The notes under the pieces were generated by a model. It was given only the letters and a program-made list of their open reading frames with translations, did no database searches and was not told the origin of the DNA. From Bacteroidota bacterium (GTDB lineage Bacteria > Bacteroidota > Bacteroidia > Bacteroidales > Paludibacteraceae): a DNA stretch of 64,000 nucleotides. Both the position numbers and the translations under genes were made by a program. The DNA lies in the NCBI GenBank assembly GCA_021779195.1, contig JAJYBB010000015.1, positions 1 through 64,000 on the forward strand, in the 5' to 3' direction. Numbering within the stretch: position 1 is the stretch's first letter; each line of letters begins with the position of its first letter. Below, piece by piece: positions 9,881-20,255 of this stretch.

Positions 9881-10531
9881 ATGTTTCGGCAAAAAAGTCA
9901 ACTTATTTTTTTAACGATATTGATTTGCTGGGGTTGTAAAAACAACTCCTCCCCTGCTTCATCAAAGCCAGGAATAAAAGAAAAATCCGACATCCAGATT
10001 ACGACCGATTGCAATTTCAGTTTTGAAGAAGCCATAGCCGGATCAAAAGCGCCTCAATCAGTTATTAATCAGCTTCAATTAATCAATGTACGTTATTATT
10101 CTACGGATCATAAAATTCATCAGGGACAAATACTGACCAACAAGAAAATTGCAAACGATCTACAACACATTTTTACCTACATGCTTCGTTTACATTTCCC
10201 AATTGCAAAAGTTATCCCGATTGTAAAATTCGGGTGGAATGATAATAAATCAATGGCAAACAACAATACCTATAGTTTTTGCTATCGCGATATTAGTTAT
10301 TCAAAACATGCCACGGGTATGGCAATAGATATAAATCCGTATTTCAACCCCGAACGTTGGAAAGATAGTTTATCCTACAGACCATCAAAACCAATAGGAG
10401 CAACGTATCATCGAACTGTACCGGGAACATTTTATGCTTCACATCCGGTAGTACTCGAATTTAAAAAATACGGGTTCAAATGGGGGCATAATTTTAGTAT
10501 GAAATGGGACGATCATCACTTCGAACAATAG
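9881..10531 (+). CDS. M15-family D-Ala-D-Ala carboxypeptidase-like lipoprotein
   Basis: A 216-residue peptidase of the M15 (VanY/DacY-like) fold that would trim peptidoglycan cross-bridges at the cell envelope. The N-terminus MFRQKSQLIFLTILICWGC is a lipoprotein signal with a plausible lipobox cysteine at residue 19. The zinc-site motifs are SKHATGMAID (HxxxGxAxD) and DDHHFE near the C-terminus. The ATG at 9881 is preferred to an upstream TTG at 9839 because it puts the signal peptide at the N-terminus. The gene stands alone in front of maeB with a 120-bp gap. The exact peptide bond cut cannot be told from the sequence. Confidence 0.8.
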   Translation: MFRQKSQLIFLTILICWGCKNNSSPASSKPGIKEKSDIQITTDCNFSFEEAIAGSKAPQSVINQLQLINVRYYSTDHKIHQGQILTNKKIANDLQHIFTYMLRLHFPIAKVIPIVKFGWNDNKSMANNNTYSFCYRDISYSKHATGMAIDINPYFNPERWKDSLSYRPSKPIGATYHRTVPGTFYASHPVVLEFKKYGFKWGHNFSMKWDDHHFEQ

Positions 10532-10586
10532 CAACAAATAGCCATTAAAATTTCTAAAATTAATAGCATATTGTTTTTAAAAGCAG

Positions 10587-10594
10587 TACTTTTG
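10587..10594 (+). promoter_or_regulatory. maeB -7 promoter element
   Basis: TACTTTTG is a perfect TAnnTTTG box about 57 bp before the maeB start. The only upstream TTG (10571) is too close (13 bp), so the -33 element is weak. Confidence 0.45.
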
Positions 10595-10651
10595 CAATAG
10601 ATTAAAATTAAACCAATATATTCAACTTACAACTTATAAATAAAAATTTTT

Positions 10652-12994
10652 ATGTCAAAATTAACAAAAGAAGATGCATTGTTGTATCATTCGCAAGGCA
10701 AGCCGGGAAAAATTGAGGTTGTACCTACGAAGCCTTACAGTTCACAACGCGATTTATCATTAGCTTATTCACCAGGAGTAGCCGAACCTTGCTTAGAGAT
10801 TGAAAAAAATCCGGAGGATGTTTATGAATACACCGCAAAAGGAAATTTGGTAGCCGTCATTTCAAATGGAACAGCCGTGTTGGGGTTGGGCGATATCGGT
10901 CCTATGGCCGGCAAGCCGGTAATGGAAGGAAAAGGGCTGTTGTTTAAAATTTTTGCAGGGATTGATGTATTTGATATTGAAGTAGATGAAAAAGACCCTG
11001 AGAAATTCATTCAAGTCGTAAAAGCCATTGCTCCTACTTTTGGTGGAATCAACTTAGAAGACATCAAAGCACCTCAATGTTTCGAAATTGAAGAACGGTT
11101 AAAAGCCGAATTAGATATTCCGCTGATGCACGATGATCAACATGGCACAGCCATTATTTCCTCAGCCGGCTTAATCAATGCCCTTGAAATTGTTGGAAAG
11201 AAAATTGAAGATGTAAAAATCGTTGTGAATGGTGCAGGAGCTGCCGCCAATTCATGTACACAACTTTACATGCTTTTAGGGGCTAAGTTGGAAAATATCG
11301 TGATGGTCGATTCGAAAGGCGTGATCAACAAACAACGCACCGATCTGAACGACCGCAAAAAACCATTTGCTACCGATAGAAAAATAACCACTTTAGCCGA
11401 AGCTGTCGAAGGAGCAGATGTGTTTTTAGGGTTATCAATTGCAGGGGTTCTCACCAAGGATATGGTACGTTCGATGAATGTAAATCCAATAGTATTTGCG
11501 TTAGCAAATCCCAATCCTGAGATTTCTTACGAAGATGCAAAGAGTGCGCGTGAAGATTTAATTTTTGCTACCGGCCGTTCCGATTATCCCAACCAAATTA
11601 ACAATGTATTGGGATTCCCCTATATTTTCCGCGGTGCGTTGGATGTAAGGTCGAAATGTATCAACGAAGAAATGAAGGTAGCTGCCGTAAAAGCCATTGC
11701 CGATTTAACAAAAAAGCCAGTTCCTGATGTTGTAAATGCAGCTTATAATCTGAAACGTATTACATTTGGACGTGAATATATCATTCCCAAACCGTTGGAT
11801 CCACGCTTATTAACCACTGTATCACCTGCTGTTGCGAAAGCCGCCATTGATTCAGGAGTTGCCCGCAAAATCATTACCGATTGGGAAGCCTATAACGAAA
11901 AGTTGCGTCAAATCATGGGAAGCGACAATAAAATGTTGCGTCATTTTTATGATACAGCCAAACAAAATCCCAAAAGGGTGGTCTTTTCCGAAGCAAATCA
12001 TATCAATATGTTGAAAGCAGCCGAATCAGCCTTGGCAGAAGGGATTTGCTATCCGATTTTACTTGGAAACGAGGAAAAAATTTCGAGTATTGCTGCCGAT
12101 AACGACATTGATTTGACCGGTATCGAAATCGTTAACCTTCGTCACGACAGAGAAGAAGAACGCAGGGTTTCTTACGCAAAGAAACTCTCTGTAAAACGGA
12201 ATCGTGAAGGAATGACTTTCGATGAAGCTTACGAAAAAATGTATGAACGCAATTATTTTGGCATGATGATGGTGGAAACCGGAGATGCCGATGCTTTAAT
12301 TACCGGCGTTTACACAAAATATGCTGATACGGTTCAGGCTGCAAAAGATGTCATTGGCATTCGACCAGGGATTCAACATATTGCAGCAATGCATATTTTG
12401 AACACCAAAAAAGGCACCTTCTTTTTAGCTGATACGCTTTTTAATCGTCACCCATGCACCGATGCTTTGATCGACATTGCCAAATTAACCCACGACACGG
12501 TAAAATTGTTTAATCATGAACCGGTTATGGCTATGCTTTCATACTCAAATTTTGGTTCTGATAAACAAGGCAGTCCGGCAAGTGTACACGAAGTAGTACG
12601 CACTCTTCAGACTGAATTCCCCGAAATGATCGTTGATGGCGAAATGCAGGTAACTTTTGCACTCAACAAAGAATTACGCGATGAAAAATATCCATTTTCA
12701 AAATTAACCGGTAAAAACGTGAATACGTTGATTTTCCCGAATTTAAGTTCAGCTAATACAGCCTATAAAATGTTGATTGAAATGGGATTAGCCGAATCAA
12801 TCGGACCAATTCAAATGGGATTAAACAAACCGGTTCATATTTTGGATGTTGAAAGTTCAGTGCGCGATATTATGAACATGACTGCCATTGCAGTGCTCGA
12901 TGCAATTATCGAAGAACAAATCAAAACCAATAATCTGGAACGTGTGGGCATCATTACCCATCAAGCTAATAAAGATGCAATTCCTGCTTGCTAA
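10652..12994 (+). CDS. maeB: NADP-dependent malic enzyme with C-terminal phosphotransacetylase-like domain
   Basis: A 780-residue MaeB-type protein catalysing oxidative decarboxylation of malate to pyruvate with NADP reduction in the cytosol. The N-terminal malic domain (to about residue 415) shows YSPGVAEPCL, GDIGPMAGKPVMEGKG and MHDDQHGTA, and a nucleotide-binding NGAGAAANSC. The remaining residues (about 430-780) match the phosphotransacetylase fold (VVFSEANHINMLKAAE, GVYTKYADTVQAAK). In MaeB proteins this part acts as an allosteric acetyl-CoA sensor and not as an enzyme. The length is slightly above the usual 750-765. It is followed by a bidirectional terminator shared with gcvT on the other strand. 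Confidence 0.95.
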   Translation: MSKLTKEDALLYHSQGKPGKIEVVPTKPYSSQRDLSLAYSPGVAEPCLEIEKNPEDVYEYTAKGNLVAVISNGTAVLGLGDIGPMAGKPVMEGKGLLFKIFAGIDVFDIEVDEKDPEKFIQVVKAIAPTFGGINLEDIKAPQCFEIEERLKAELDIPLMHDDQHGTAIISSAGLINALEIVGKKIEDVKIVVNGAGAAANSCTQLYMLLGAKLENIVMVDSKGVINKQRTDLNDRKKPFATDRKITTLAEAVEGADVFLGLSIAGVLTKDMVRSMNVNPIVFALANPNPEISYEDAKSAREDLIFATGRSDYPNQINNVLGFPYIFRGALDVRSKCINEEMKVAAVKAIADLTKKPVPDVVNAAYNLKRITFGREYIIPKPLDPRLLTTVSPAVAKAAIDSGVARKIITDWEAYNEKLRQIMGSDNKMLRHFYDTAKQNPKRVVFSEANHINMLKAAESALAEGICYPILLGNEEKISSIAADNDIDLTGIEIVNLRHDREEERRVSYAKKLSVKRNREGMTFDEAYEKMYERNYFGMMMVETGDADALITGVYTKYADTVQAAKDVIGIRPGIQHIAAMHILNTKKGTFFLADTLFNRHPCTDALIDIAKLTHDTVKLFNHEPVMAMLSYSNFGSDKQGSPASVHEVVRTLQTEFPEMIVDGEMQVTFALNKELRDEKYPFSKLTGKNVNTLIFPNLSSANTAYKMLIEMGLAESIGPIQMGLNKPVHILDVESSVRDIMNMTAIAVLDAIIEEQIKTNNLERVGIITHQANKDAIPAC

Positions 12995-13010
12995 TAACTT
13001 TCTATATTGA

Positions 13011-13047
13011 AAAAAGGTTCTATTCCTAAAGAGTAGAACCTTTTTTT
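13011..13047. terminator. Bidirectional terminator between maeB and gcvT
   Basis: AAAAAGGTTCTA (13011-13022) pairs with TAGAACCTTTTT (13034-13045) around an 11-base loop. The stem ends in A/T tracts on both sides, so it can serve the convergent maeB and gcvT transcripts. Confidence 0.85.
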
Positions 13048-13069
13048 ATATCACACAACCATAATTAAT

Positions 13070-14140
13070 CTATTTAATTACAACTGCTTCAAGCTGATTA
13101 GCCCTTATTTTTACATAAATAACCGAATCGGGTCTGCTATACTCAATTTTCACATATCCCATACCTATTCCTTTCTTGCTATCGGGTAACATGATTCCAG
13201 AAGTTACATCTCCGATCTTATTTCCAACTTTATCAATAATTTCGTACCCATGCCGTGGAATTCCTCGTTCTTTTAATTCAAATCGAACTAATTTACGGGT
13301 TATCCCTTCGGCTAGTTGTTTTTCGAGATACGGTCGATCGATAAAGTTTTTATGATCAACGAATTTGGTGATCCATCCCAACCCTGCTTCAATGGGAGAA
13401 GTTGTATCGTCAATATCATTCCCGTAAAGGCAATATCCCATTTCGAGACGTAATGAATCTCGTGCTCCAAGTCCGATGGGTTTTATTCCATATTCAGCTC
13501 CTGTGCTAAAAAGTGCTTCCCAGATTTTCAGGGCATGCGCAGGATAAAAATATAGTTCAAAACCTCCTGCACCGGTATAACCGGTGTTTGAAAGAATTAC
13601 GTTATCTATACCGGCAAAATCGCCCACTGCAAAACCATAATAAGGAATTTGAGATAAATCCACTGTTGTAAGCTTTTGGAGCATTTCAGTAGCTTTTGGA
13701 CCTTGCACGGCTAACTGAGCCATCCAATCCGAAGCATTTTCGAGTTCGGCTTTTTCCGAATTATTTGTCATACACCAGTTCCAATCCTTTTCAATATTTG
13801 AAGCATTTACAACCAATAGGTATTTTTCCGGTTCGAAATAATATACCAATAAATCATCAACTATTCCACCTTTTCCATTGGGGAAACAGGAATATTGAGC
13901 TTTGCCAACGGTCAATGCAGCAACATCGTTCGATGTGATTTTTTGTAAAAATGCAAGCGCATTCGGACCTTTCACCCAGAATTCACCCATGTGCGACACA
14001 TCGAAAACTCCGACTGCACGTCGTACGGTTAAATGTTCGTTATTGATCCCACTGTATTCAATTGGCATGTTGTAACCGGCAAATTCGTGCATTTTTGCAC
14101 CGAGTGAAATGTGAATTTCAGTAAATGGAGTAGTTTTCAT
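13070..14140 (-). CDS. gcvT: Glycine cleavage system T protein (aminomethyltransferase)
   Basis: A 356-residue T protein that transfers the methylene group from the aminomethyl-lipoyl H protein to tetrahydrofolate, releasing ammonia. The folate-binding features of the family are seen: [12 protein letters not shown] and the acidic active-site stretch [14 protein letters not shown]. Further on are the [13 protein letters not shown] motif and a C-terminal barrel with GIPRHGYEI. It lies downstream of pepT on the same strand with a 93-bp gap. No gcvH or gcvP is nearby, which is common in Bacteroidota. An inverted repeat that includes an AGGAGG sequence precedes it. Confidence 0.95.
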   Translation of the reverse strand: MKTTPFTEIHISLGAKMHEFAGYNMPIEYSGINNEHLTVRRAVGVFDVSHMGEFWVKGPNALAFLQKITSNDVAALTVGKAQYSCFPNGKGGIVDDLLVYYFEPEKYLLVVNASNIEKDWNWCMTNNSEKAELENASDWMAQLAVQGPKATEMLQKLTTVDLSQIPYYGFAVGDFAGIDNVILSNTGYTGAGGFELYFYPAHALKIWEALFSTGAEYGIKPIGLGARDSLRLEMGYCLYGNDIDDTTSPIEAGLGWITKFVDHKNFIDRPYLEKQLAEGITRKLVRFELKERGIPRHGYEIIDKVGNKIGDVTSGIMLPDSKKGIGMGYVKIEYSRPDSVIYVKIRANQLEAVVIK

Positions 14141-14153
14141 ACACTTAATTTCA

Positions 14154-14190
14154 GCCTCCTGAATTACGCAAGGGTAATATCTAAGGAGGC
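14154..14190 (-). promoter_or_regulatory. Inverted repeat covering an SD-like sequence before gcvT
   Basis: On the minus strand GCCTCCT (14190-14184) can pair with AGGAGGC (14160-14154), 13 nt before the gcvT ATG, with a 23-base loop. It could be a pepT read-through hairpin or could hide the ribosome site. It does not match the glycine riboswitch. Confidence 0.35.
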
Positions 14191-14233
14191 ATATTTATTT
14201 AATTGATAATTGATTAAATTAATTTTAAAGCAT

Positions 14234-15463
14234 TCAGTAAGCTTTAGTCGGAAGCAATTCCACAATCTTAACCACCACTTGCATGGCTTTTTCCAACGAT
14301 TGAATAGGTACAAATTCAAATCGACCGTGAAAATTGTGCCCACCTGCGAAAATATTGGGACACGGAAGTCCCATGTACGAAAGTCGGGCACCATCCGTTC
14401 CACCTCGAATTGGTTGAACTTTGGGTTTAACACCGGTTTCAATCATTGCTTGGATGGCTAAATCTACGACATACATTACGGGTTCAACTTTTTCGCGCAT
14501 ATTGAAATACTGATCCTTAATTTCAATGACAGCCGTTCCTTCGCCAAATTCAGCATTAATTTTATGAACTAAATGCTCCATTTCTTTTTTACGTCGTTCA
14601 AATCTATCACGGTCATGATCGCGGATAATGTAACTTAAAATCGTTTTTTCGACCGTACCCTCTACATTCGTTAAGTGATAAAAACCCTCGTATCCTTCTG
14701 TGTGTTCAGGGGTTTCGTGGCGCGGAATCATACCAATGAATTGTTGAGCTATTCGCATGGAATTCACCATTTTATGATATGCATATCCAGGATGTACATT
14801 CACTCCGTTGAATTGAATTTTTGCTCCGGCAGCATTAAAATTTTCATATTCAAGCTCACCTATTTCGCCGCCATCCATCGTGTATGCCCATTCTGCATCG
14901 AATTTTTCTACATCAAAATGATCAGCTCCCTGACCTATTTCCTCATCGGGAGTAAAACCAACACGTATTTTTCCATGTTTAATTTCGGGATGAACCAGCA
15001 GATATTCCATCGCAGTAACTATTTCGGCAATACCGGCTTTATCATCGGCTCCCAACAGTGTTGTTCCATCGGTTAGGATAATATCCTGGCCAATGTATTG
15101 TTTAATTTCAGGATATTTTGAAGTTTCAAAGATGATATTTTTAGTTTCGTTGAGTACAATGTCTTTTCCATCGTAATTTTTCAATACTTTAGCTTTCACG
15201 TTTTTCCCACTCATATCGGGGCTGGTGTCGATATGAGCAATAAATCCGATTGTTGGTATTGGTTTATCGATGTTGGCTGCTAACGTAGCCATGATGTAAC
15301 CATTTCTATCTAATTCAACCTCAGTCAGTCCTATCGATTTTAATTCTTCAACTAAAAAATGGGCAAAAATCATTTGGCCGGGTGTACTGGGCGTCAAATT
15401 GGTTTTTTCATCGGAAGTTGTCGTGAAACTTACGTATTTTAAAAATCGTTCGGTTATGTTCAT
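14234..15463 (-). CDS. pepT: Peptidase T (tripeptide aminopeptidase)
   Basis: A 409-residue M20B di-zinc aminopeptidase that removes the N-terminal residue of tripeptides in the cytosol. Metal and catalytic motifs are in order: [13 protein letters not shown] (His, Asp), [12 protein letters not shown] (bridging Asp), [14 protein letters not shown] (catalytic Glu pair), [10 protein letters not shown] and a late GHNFHGRFE (His). The ATG at 15463 gives [13 protein letters not shown], matching the family N-terminus and the 408-residue length of the E. coli enzyme. A longer frame from 15499 adds only unconserved residues. Confidence 0.95.
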   Translation of the reverse strand: MNITERFLKYVSFTTTSDEKTNLTPSTPGQMIFAHFLVEELKSIGLTEVELDRNGYIMATLAANIDKPIPTIGFIAHIDTSPDMSGKNVKAKVLKNYDGKDIVLNETKNIIFETSKYPEIKQYIGQDIILTDGTTLLGADDKAGIAEIVTAMEYLLVHPEIKHGKIRVGFTPDEEIGQGADHFDVEKFDAEWAYTMDGGEIGELEYENFNAAGAKIQFNGVNVHPGYAYHKMVNSMRIAQQFIGMIPRHETPEHTEGYEGFYHLTNVEGTVEKTILSYIIRDHDRDRFERRKKEMEHLVHKINAEFGEGTAVIEIKDQYFNMREKVEPVMYVVDLAIQAMIETGVKPKVQPIRGGTDGARLSYMGLPCPNIFAGGHNFHGRFEFVPIQSLEKAMQVVVKIVELLPTKAY

Positions 15464-16185
15464 AATGATACGGATTTTAGATTTTAAGAAGAAAGACAAA
15501 TTAATAATTCTGATCCAAAGTATTGCATTAATAAGACATTTTGAGCTGTAAATTCTGTAAATCTTAGTTTTCTTTTTTATAAAACAAAATAATCAGATAT
15601 TCTAAAAAGTCAGAATTTTAATCTATCAAAGTCAAATTACAAAATTACAGAAAAAAACAAAGAAAGTCTTTTTTTCGGGCGGTTTTTTCTGATAAATTAT
15701 TGAATCAGTTAAACTGGGTTTGTTGAAATACTATAATATTATTGATATCCAATAAAATAATGTAAGTGTATGCTGAAAAGGAAAAATTGTCATCATAAAG
15801 CCCAAAACTCAAATCATTTTTCAGCAGATTCAAAAAATTCAGTTATGATTTGCATATCACTTTCATTTTAAAAGTATTATGAAATTCCATAATTTATAAA
15901 TTCTATTTTAAGGCTATTTCATTAAATATAATTAGATTTCGTCCCTTCAACCCTTCAATAAATGCAATTTTATACGAAAAAATAATTACTTTTGTATAAC
16001 GAAACAACAAAATCAGAAGACAGCTTACATATTAAAACACTTTTTTCTGATTTAATTTACTGCTTAATAAATGCTATAAAACTTTAAATTTCAAAGTATT
16101 ATACTGATTCAATGCTTCAGATGAAAGCATATCAGTCCAAAAATCGAACGAAATCCGATAAAAATAACTATAATAAGGAGCTAAA
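15464..16185. other. 722-bp AT-rich divergent intergenic region between pepT and tdh
   Basis: The two genes diverge here. A perfect plus-strand TACTTTTG (15987-15994) could start the tdh transcript with a leader of about 185 nt, but no TTG is well spaced upstream. A good ribosome site AAGGAG (16175-16180) stands 5 nt before the tdh ATG, unusual among these genes. The rest is low-complexity A/T sequence without a credible gene. Confidence 0.4.
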
Positions 16186-17211
16186 ATGAAAGCACTGGTA
16201 AAATTACGTCCCGAAAAGGGAATTTGGATGGAGAATGTTCCCATGCCTCATTTAGGAATAAATGATGTATTGATTAAAATTAAAAAAACAGCCATTTGTG
16301 GTACCGATTTACATATTTACAAATGGAATGAATGGGCGCAGCAAACCATTAAAACGCCTATGACCATTGGACATGAATATGTTGGAATTGTGGTTGACAA
16401 AGGTAAAGGTGTTCGCAATATTCATCTTGGCGACAGGGTTACCGGCGAAGGTCATATTGCTTGCGGTCATTGCCGAAACTGCCGACGCGGTAAACTACAC
16501 GTGTGTGAAAATTCGATTGGTGTTGGTGTAAACCGAGATGGGGCTTTTGCTGAATATCTTTCGTTACCTGCTCAAAATGTGGTTCATCTCGATCCTCGCA
16601 TTACTGATGATATTGCCTCTATTATGGATCCGTTTGGAAATGCCACACATACAGCACTTTCGTTTCCAATGATTGGCGAAGATGTTTTAATTACCGGAGC
16701 CGGTCTCATTGGCACTATGGCAACAGCAATTTGCAAATTTGCCGGTGCCCGGAATATTGTTGTTACCGATTTAAGCGATTATCGGCTTGAGATTGCCAAA
16801 AAAATGGGAGCTACGCTCACGATTAATCCTACCAAAGCAGAAACTATTGAAGATGCCATAGGGAAGCTACACATGCATGGTTTCGATATTGGGCTCGAAA
16901 TGTCCGGTTCTCCGATTGCTTTCGAAAGTATGATCGAAAACATGTACAACGGTTCGAAAATTGCATTACTTGGAATTCTTCCGAATTCGACTACGGTAAA
17001 ATGGGATAAAATTATTTTTAAAGCATTGACATTAAAAGGAATATATGGTCGCGAAATGTGGGAAACCTGGTATCAAATGGAACAAATGCTGATTACGGGA
17101 ATTGATTTGAATCCGGTGATAACCCATCGATTTGAAATTGATGATTTTCAAAAAGGATTTGATGTGATGGAAAGCGGTCAATGTGGAAAAGTCATTTTGA
17201 ATTGGGAATAA
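16186..17211 (+). CDS. tdh: L-threonine 3-dehydrogenase
   Basis: A 341-residue zinc alcohol dehydrogenase-type enzyme that oxidises L-threonine to 2-amino-3-oxobutyrate with NAD. Catalytic zinc ligands are in [12 protein letters not shown] and GHEYVG. The structural zinc site has four cysteines in [15 protein letters not shown]. The NAD fold shows [18 protein letters not shown]. The length equals that of E. coli Tdh. A classical AAGGAG site precedes the ATG. The partner glycine C-acetyltransferase gene (kbl) is not adjacent. The next gene is an unrelated secreted nuclease. Confidence 0.95.
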   Translation: MKALVKLRPEKGIWMENVPMPHLGINDVLIKIKKTAICGTDLHIYKWNEWAQQTIKTPMTIGHEYVGIVVDKGKGVRNIHLGDRVTGEGHIACGHCRNCRRGKLHVCENSIGVGVNRDGAFAEYLSLPAQNVVHLDPRITDDIASIMDPFGNATHTALSFPMIGEDVLITGAGLIGTMATAICKFAGARNIVVTDLSDYRLEIAKKMGATLTINPTKAETIEDAIGKLHMHGFDIGLEMSGSPIAFESMIENMYNGSKIALLGILPNSTTVKWDKIIFKALTLKGIYGREMWETWYQMEQMLITGIDLNPVITHRFEIDDFQKGFDVMESGQCGKVILNWE

Positions 17212-17272
17212 GGCTGTTGAATCAGTTTAATTTTCCTTCGTTCAAAAAATATTAATTCAAAATGCCACTTTT

Positions 17273-18340
17273 ATGCAAAATAAAGTCTTGCCCTTTTTTT
17301 TGTTGTTATTTTTGAGTTTCTTCCTTGTAAATTGGGGTTATACGGGTCATAAAACCATCAATGGCAAAAGCACTTTATCTTTTCCGGCTTCAATGAGAGG
17401 CTTTGGGATTTGGACTGATTCGTTGTCGATTAACGGTACGAATGCTGATTACCGTAAAAGTTCAGATTCTACTGAAAGCGCCAAGCATTTTATTGATATT
17501 GATTCTTACAACGAGTTTAAATCTACCGGTCGCATCGCCTCAACTTATGATTCGGTGGTGGCTCTACATGGTGAAACCTGGGTTATAAACAAAGGAATAT
17601 TACCATGGGCTACGATAAATGCTTACAAAACTCTAAAAGATGCATTCGGTCAACGTCAATGGCATACCGCCATGCTTGTAGCTTCCGATTTGGGACATTA
17701 TGTTGGTGATGGGCACATGCCTTTGCATTTATCAAGCAATTATGACGGACAACTTACCGGACAAAGAGGATTACACTCGCGATACGAGACTAAAATGGTG
17801 AGTAATTACATTCCACAATTGAGCAATTATGGAGGTGAACCGATTCATTTTGTAGATAATGTAACTAATTACGTTTTTAAATATATTTACCTGAATACGC
17901 ATTATATCGACAGTTTGTTGGAAGCCGACCTGTATGCCCGAAAGCTTGCCGGAAATACAACTGATTCCATTTATTATTCAGCATTATGGAGCAAAACCAA
18001 ATTTACAACCACATTATTTTACAATGCATCAAATGCTTTAAGCGAATTGATTTATTCGGCATGGGTCGAAGCCGGAAGTCCTGATTATGGTTCGAAGACT
18101 ACTTTATCAACCGTTCACGAATTGCAGGTAGTTGTATATCCAAATCCCACCAACGGAATAGTAAATCTTGTGGGCAACAAAGCCAATCTATCAGAATTGC
18201 GCGACAGAACAGGTAAATTAATTGGAATTTATAATGGTAATAAATTTGATATCAGTAATTTACACAGTGGAATGTATATTTTGAATATTATTGGAGAAAA
18301 TGGATTTTCAAAAAAACAAAAAATTTTGCTGACTGAATGA
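17273..18340 (+). CDS. Secreted S1/P1-type nuclease (or phospholipase C-like) with type 9 secretion tail
   Basis: A 355-residue exported tri-zinc hydrolase of the S1/P1 nuclease and phospholipase C fold. A signal peptide is followed by NWGYTGHKTIN, where the tryptophan would be the mature N-terminus that coordinates zinc. Other ligand motifs are HFIDID, DLGHYVGDGHMPLHL and GLHSRYE. The last 80 residues form a C-terminal sorting domain (VVYPNPTNGIVNL, ending with basic residues before ILLTE), the tag for the type 9 secretion system. It should therefore be secreted or anchored at the surface, and may scavenge nucleic acid or phospholipid. Substrate class cannot be decided from the sequence. Confidence 0.8.
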   Translation: MQNKVLPFFLLLFLSFFLVNWGYTGHKTINGKSTLSFPASMRGFGIWTDSLSINGTNADYRKSSDSTESAKHFIDIDSYNEFKSTGRIASTYDSVVALHGETWVINKGILPWATINAYKTLKDAFGQRQWHTAMLVASDLGHYVGDGHMPLHLSSNYDGQLTGQRGLHSRYETKMVSNYIPQLSNYGGEPIHFVDNVTNYVFKYIYLNTHYIDSLLEADLYARKLAGNTTDSIYYSALWSKTKFTTTLFYNASNALSELIYSAWVEAGSPDYGSKTTLSTVHELQVVVYPNPTNGIVNLVGNKANLSELRDRTGKLIGIYNGNKFDISNLHSGMYILNIIGENGFSKKQKILLTE

Positions 18341-18377
18341 TCCCCAATGTTGAATTTTTTTTTTAAAATGACACAAA

Positions 18378-18406
18378 TTGAATTCAAAAAAAATGTTGTA
18401 CTTTTA
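18378..18406 (+). promoter_or_regulatory. Promoter of the phosphohexomutase gene
   Basis: TTG (18378-18380), 18 bp, TACTTTTA (18399-18406) matches the consensus except the final G. The predicted start lies about 30 nt before the ATG at 18445. Confidence 0.55.
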
Positions 18407-18444
18407 AGCCCGCAATCGAAAATTATTATTAAAACTAAAATTGT

Positions 18445-20205
18445 ATGGATAACAATAGTTTACTGAACGAAGTCATGACCAAAGCACAACGATGGTTAGA
18501 CGAAAATTATGATGATGAAACCAAAATAGAGGTAAAACGCTTGATGAATGCCGAGGATAAAACCGAGCTGATTGATTCATTCTACCGCGATTTGGAATTC
18601 GGAACAGGAGGTTTACGCGGCATTATGGGCGTTGGAACGAATCGAATGAATATCTATACGGTAGGAGCTGCCACACAAGGATTGAGCAATTATCTGAATG
18701 CACAATTTAAGGATATTCCTCAAATTTCAGTCGTAATCGGACACGATTGTCGCAACAACAGCCGTCGTTTTGCCGAAATTTCGGCAAATATTTTTTCAGC
18801 CAATGGCATTAAAGTCTTTCTATTTGATGAGTTAAGACCAACACCCGAAGTATCATTTGCCATTCGGCATTTGGGTTGCCAGAGTGGTATAATACTTACT
18901 GCATCGCATAACCCGAAAGAATATAACGGCTACAAAGCTTATTGGAACGATGGTGCACAAATGGTTACCCCTCATGATGAAAATGTAATAACCGAAGTAA
19001 ATAAAATTTCACAAATTGATCATATCAAATTTGAAGGAAATTCGGCATTAGTTCAATTTATCGGCGAAGAAATCGATAAAGCATTTACAGATGCCATCAA
19101 AACTTTATCTTTATCGCCAGAATCCATTCGACGACACAGCGACATGAAAATTGTTTACACTCCAATTCATGGAACTGGAGTGAAATTGATTCCTCGTGCA
19201 TTAAAAGCATATGGATTTACCAATATTATTGCCGTTCCTGAACAAAATGTGGTAAGCGGCGATTTCCCTACAGTGGTTTCGCCTAATCCCGAAGAACCGG
19301 CTGCATTGGATTTAGCTGTAAAAAAAGCAATTGAAACCAATGCTGATTTGGTAATGGCTTCTGATCCTGATGGCGACCGATTGGGCATTGCCGTGAAAAA
19401 TGATAAAAACGAATGGATTTTAGTCAATGGAAACCAAACAGCCTTGTTGTTTATCTATTATTTAATTCGTCGCTGGAAAGAAACAGGAAGAATAAAGGGA
19501 AACGAATACATTGTCAAAACAATAGTTACTACAGAGATTATCAAACAAATAGCCGATCGTAACCAAATAGAAATGTTTGACTGTTTCACCGGGTTCAAAT
19601 GGATTGCAGCCGTGATCCGCGAAAATGAAGGTAAAAAAACGTATATTGGCGGCGGAGAAGAAAGTTACGGATTTTTACCAGAAGATTTTGCACGCGACAA
19701 AGATGCCGTTTCATCGTGTACGATGATGGCCGAAATCGCTGCATGGGCAAAAGATAACGGAAAATCATTATTTGAATTGTTGCAGGATATATATATTGAA
19801 TATGGTTTTGGCAAAGAAAAAGGCATTTCTGTGGTACGCAAGGGCAAAACCGGTGCTGAAGAAATTGCACAAATGATGGCAGATTTCCGCCAGTTTCCGC
19901 CAAAAGAAATTGCAGGATCGCGGGTAATTCTGATTAAAGATTATGCATCGCTACAAATGACAAATGTGTTAACTTCAACCGTATCTGATTTAATCATGCC
20001 GACTACTTCAAATGTATTACAATACTTTACTGAAGATGGCACCAAAATTTCTGTTCGACCATCGGGTACCGAACCTAAAATTAAATTTTACATTGAAGTG
20101 CGGGGTGAAATGAAAAATCGCAGTGATTATGACAAAGTTGATGCTGCAGCGCTGGATAAAATTGAAGCAGTTCGTATTTTCTTTAAAAATATAATTTTAT
20201 TTTAA
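18445..20205 (+). CDS. Phosphoglucomutase / phosphomannomutase (alpha-D-phosphohexomutase)
   Basis: A 586-residue cytosolic phosphohexomutase interconverting hexose 1- and 6-phosphates through a phosphoserine. The four family signatures are present in order: the catalytic serine loop TASHNPKEYNGYK, the metal loop DPDGDR, the sugar-specificity loop GGGEESYG and the phosphate-binding loop RPSGTEPKIKFY. The length fits the long form in Bacteroidota and Firmicutes (PgcA type), not the 450-residue GlmM or ManB forms. Preference for glucose or mannose phosphate is unresolved. It is monocistronic with its own promoter. Confidence 0.92.
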   Translation: MDNNSLLNEVMTKAQRWLDENYDDETKIEVKRLMNAEDKTELIDSFYRDLEFGTGGLRGIMGVGTNRMNIYTVGAATQGLSNYLNAQFKDIPQISVVIGHDCRNNSRRFAEISANIFSANGIKVFLFDELRPTPEVSFAIRHLGCQSGIILTASHNPKEYNGYKAYWNDGAQMVTPHDENVITEVNKISQIDHIKFEGNSALVQFIGEEIDKAFTDAIKTLSLSPESIRRHSDMKIVYTPIHGTGVKLIPRALKAYGFTNIIAVPEQNVVSGDFPTVVSPNPEEPAALDLAVKKAIETNADLVMASDPDGDRLGIAVKNDKNEWILVNGNQTALLFIYYLIRRWKETGRIKGNEYIVKTIVTTEIIKQIADRNQIEMFDCFTGFKWIAAVIRENEGKKTYIGGGEESYGFLPEDFARDKDAVSSCTMMAEIAAWAKDNGKSLFELLQDIYIEYGFGKEKGISVVRKGKTGAEEIAQMMADFRQFPPKEIAGSRVILIKDYASLQMTNVLTSTVSDLIMPTTSNVLQYFTEDGTKISVRPSGTEPKIKFYIEVRGEMKNRSDYDKVDAAALDKIEAVRIFFKNIILF

Positions 20206-20255
20206 TTCGATTCCAAATGGTATGAATTTTATGAACTGAAATTATCGGGTAAAAT

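Noticed and set aside
14141-14233. Glycine riboswitch before gcvT
   Set aside because: The gap is only 93 bp and lacks the tandem aptamer core sequences. Only a simple inverted repeat is present.
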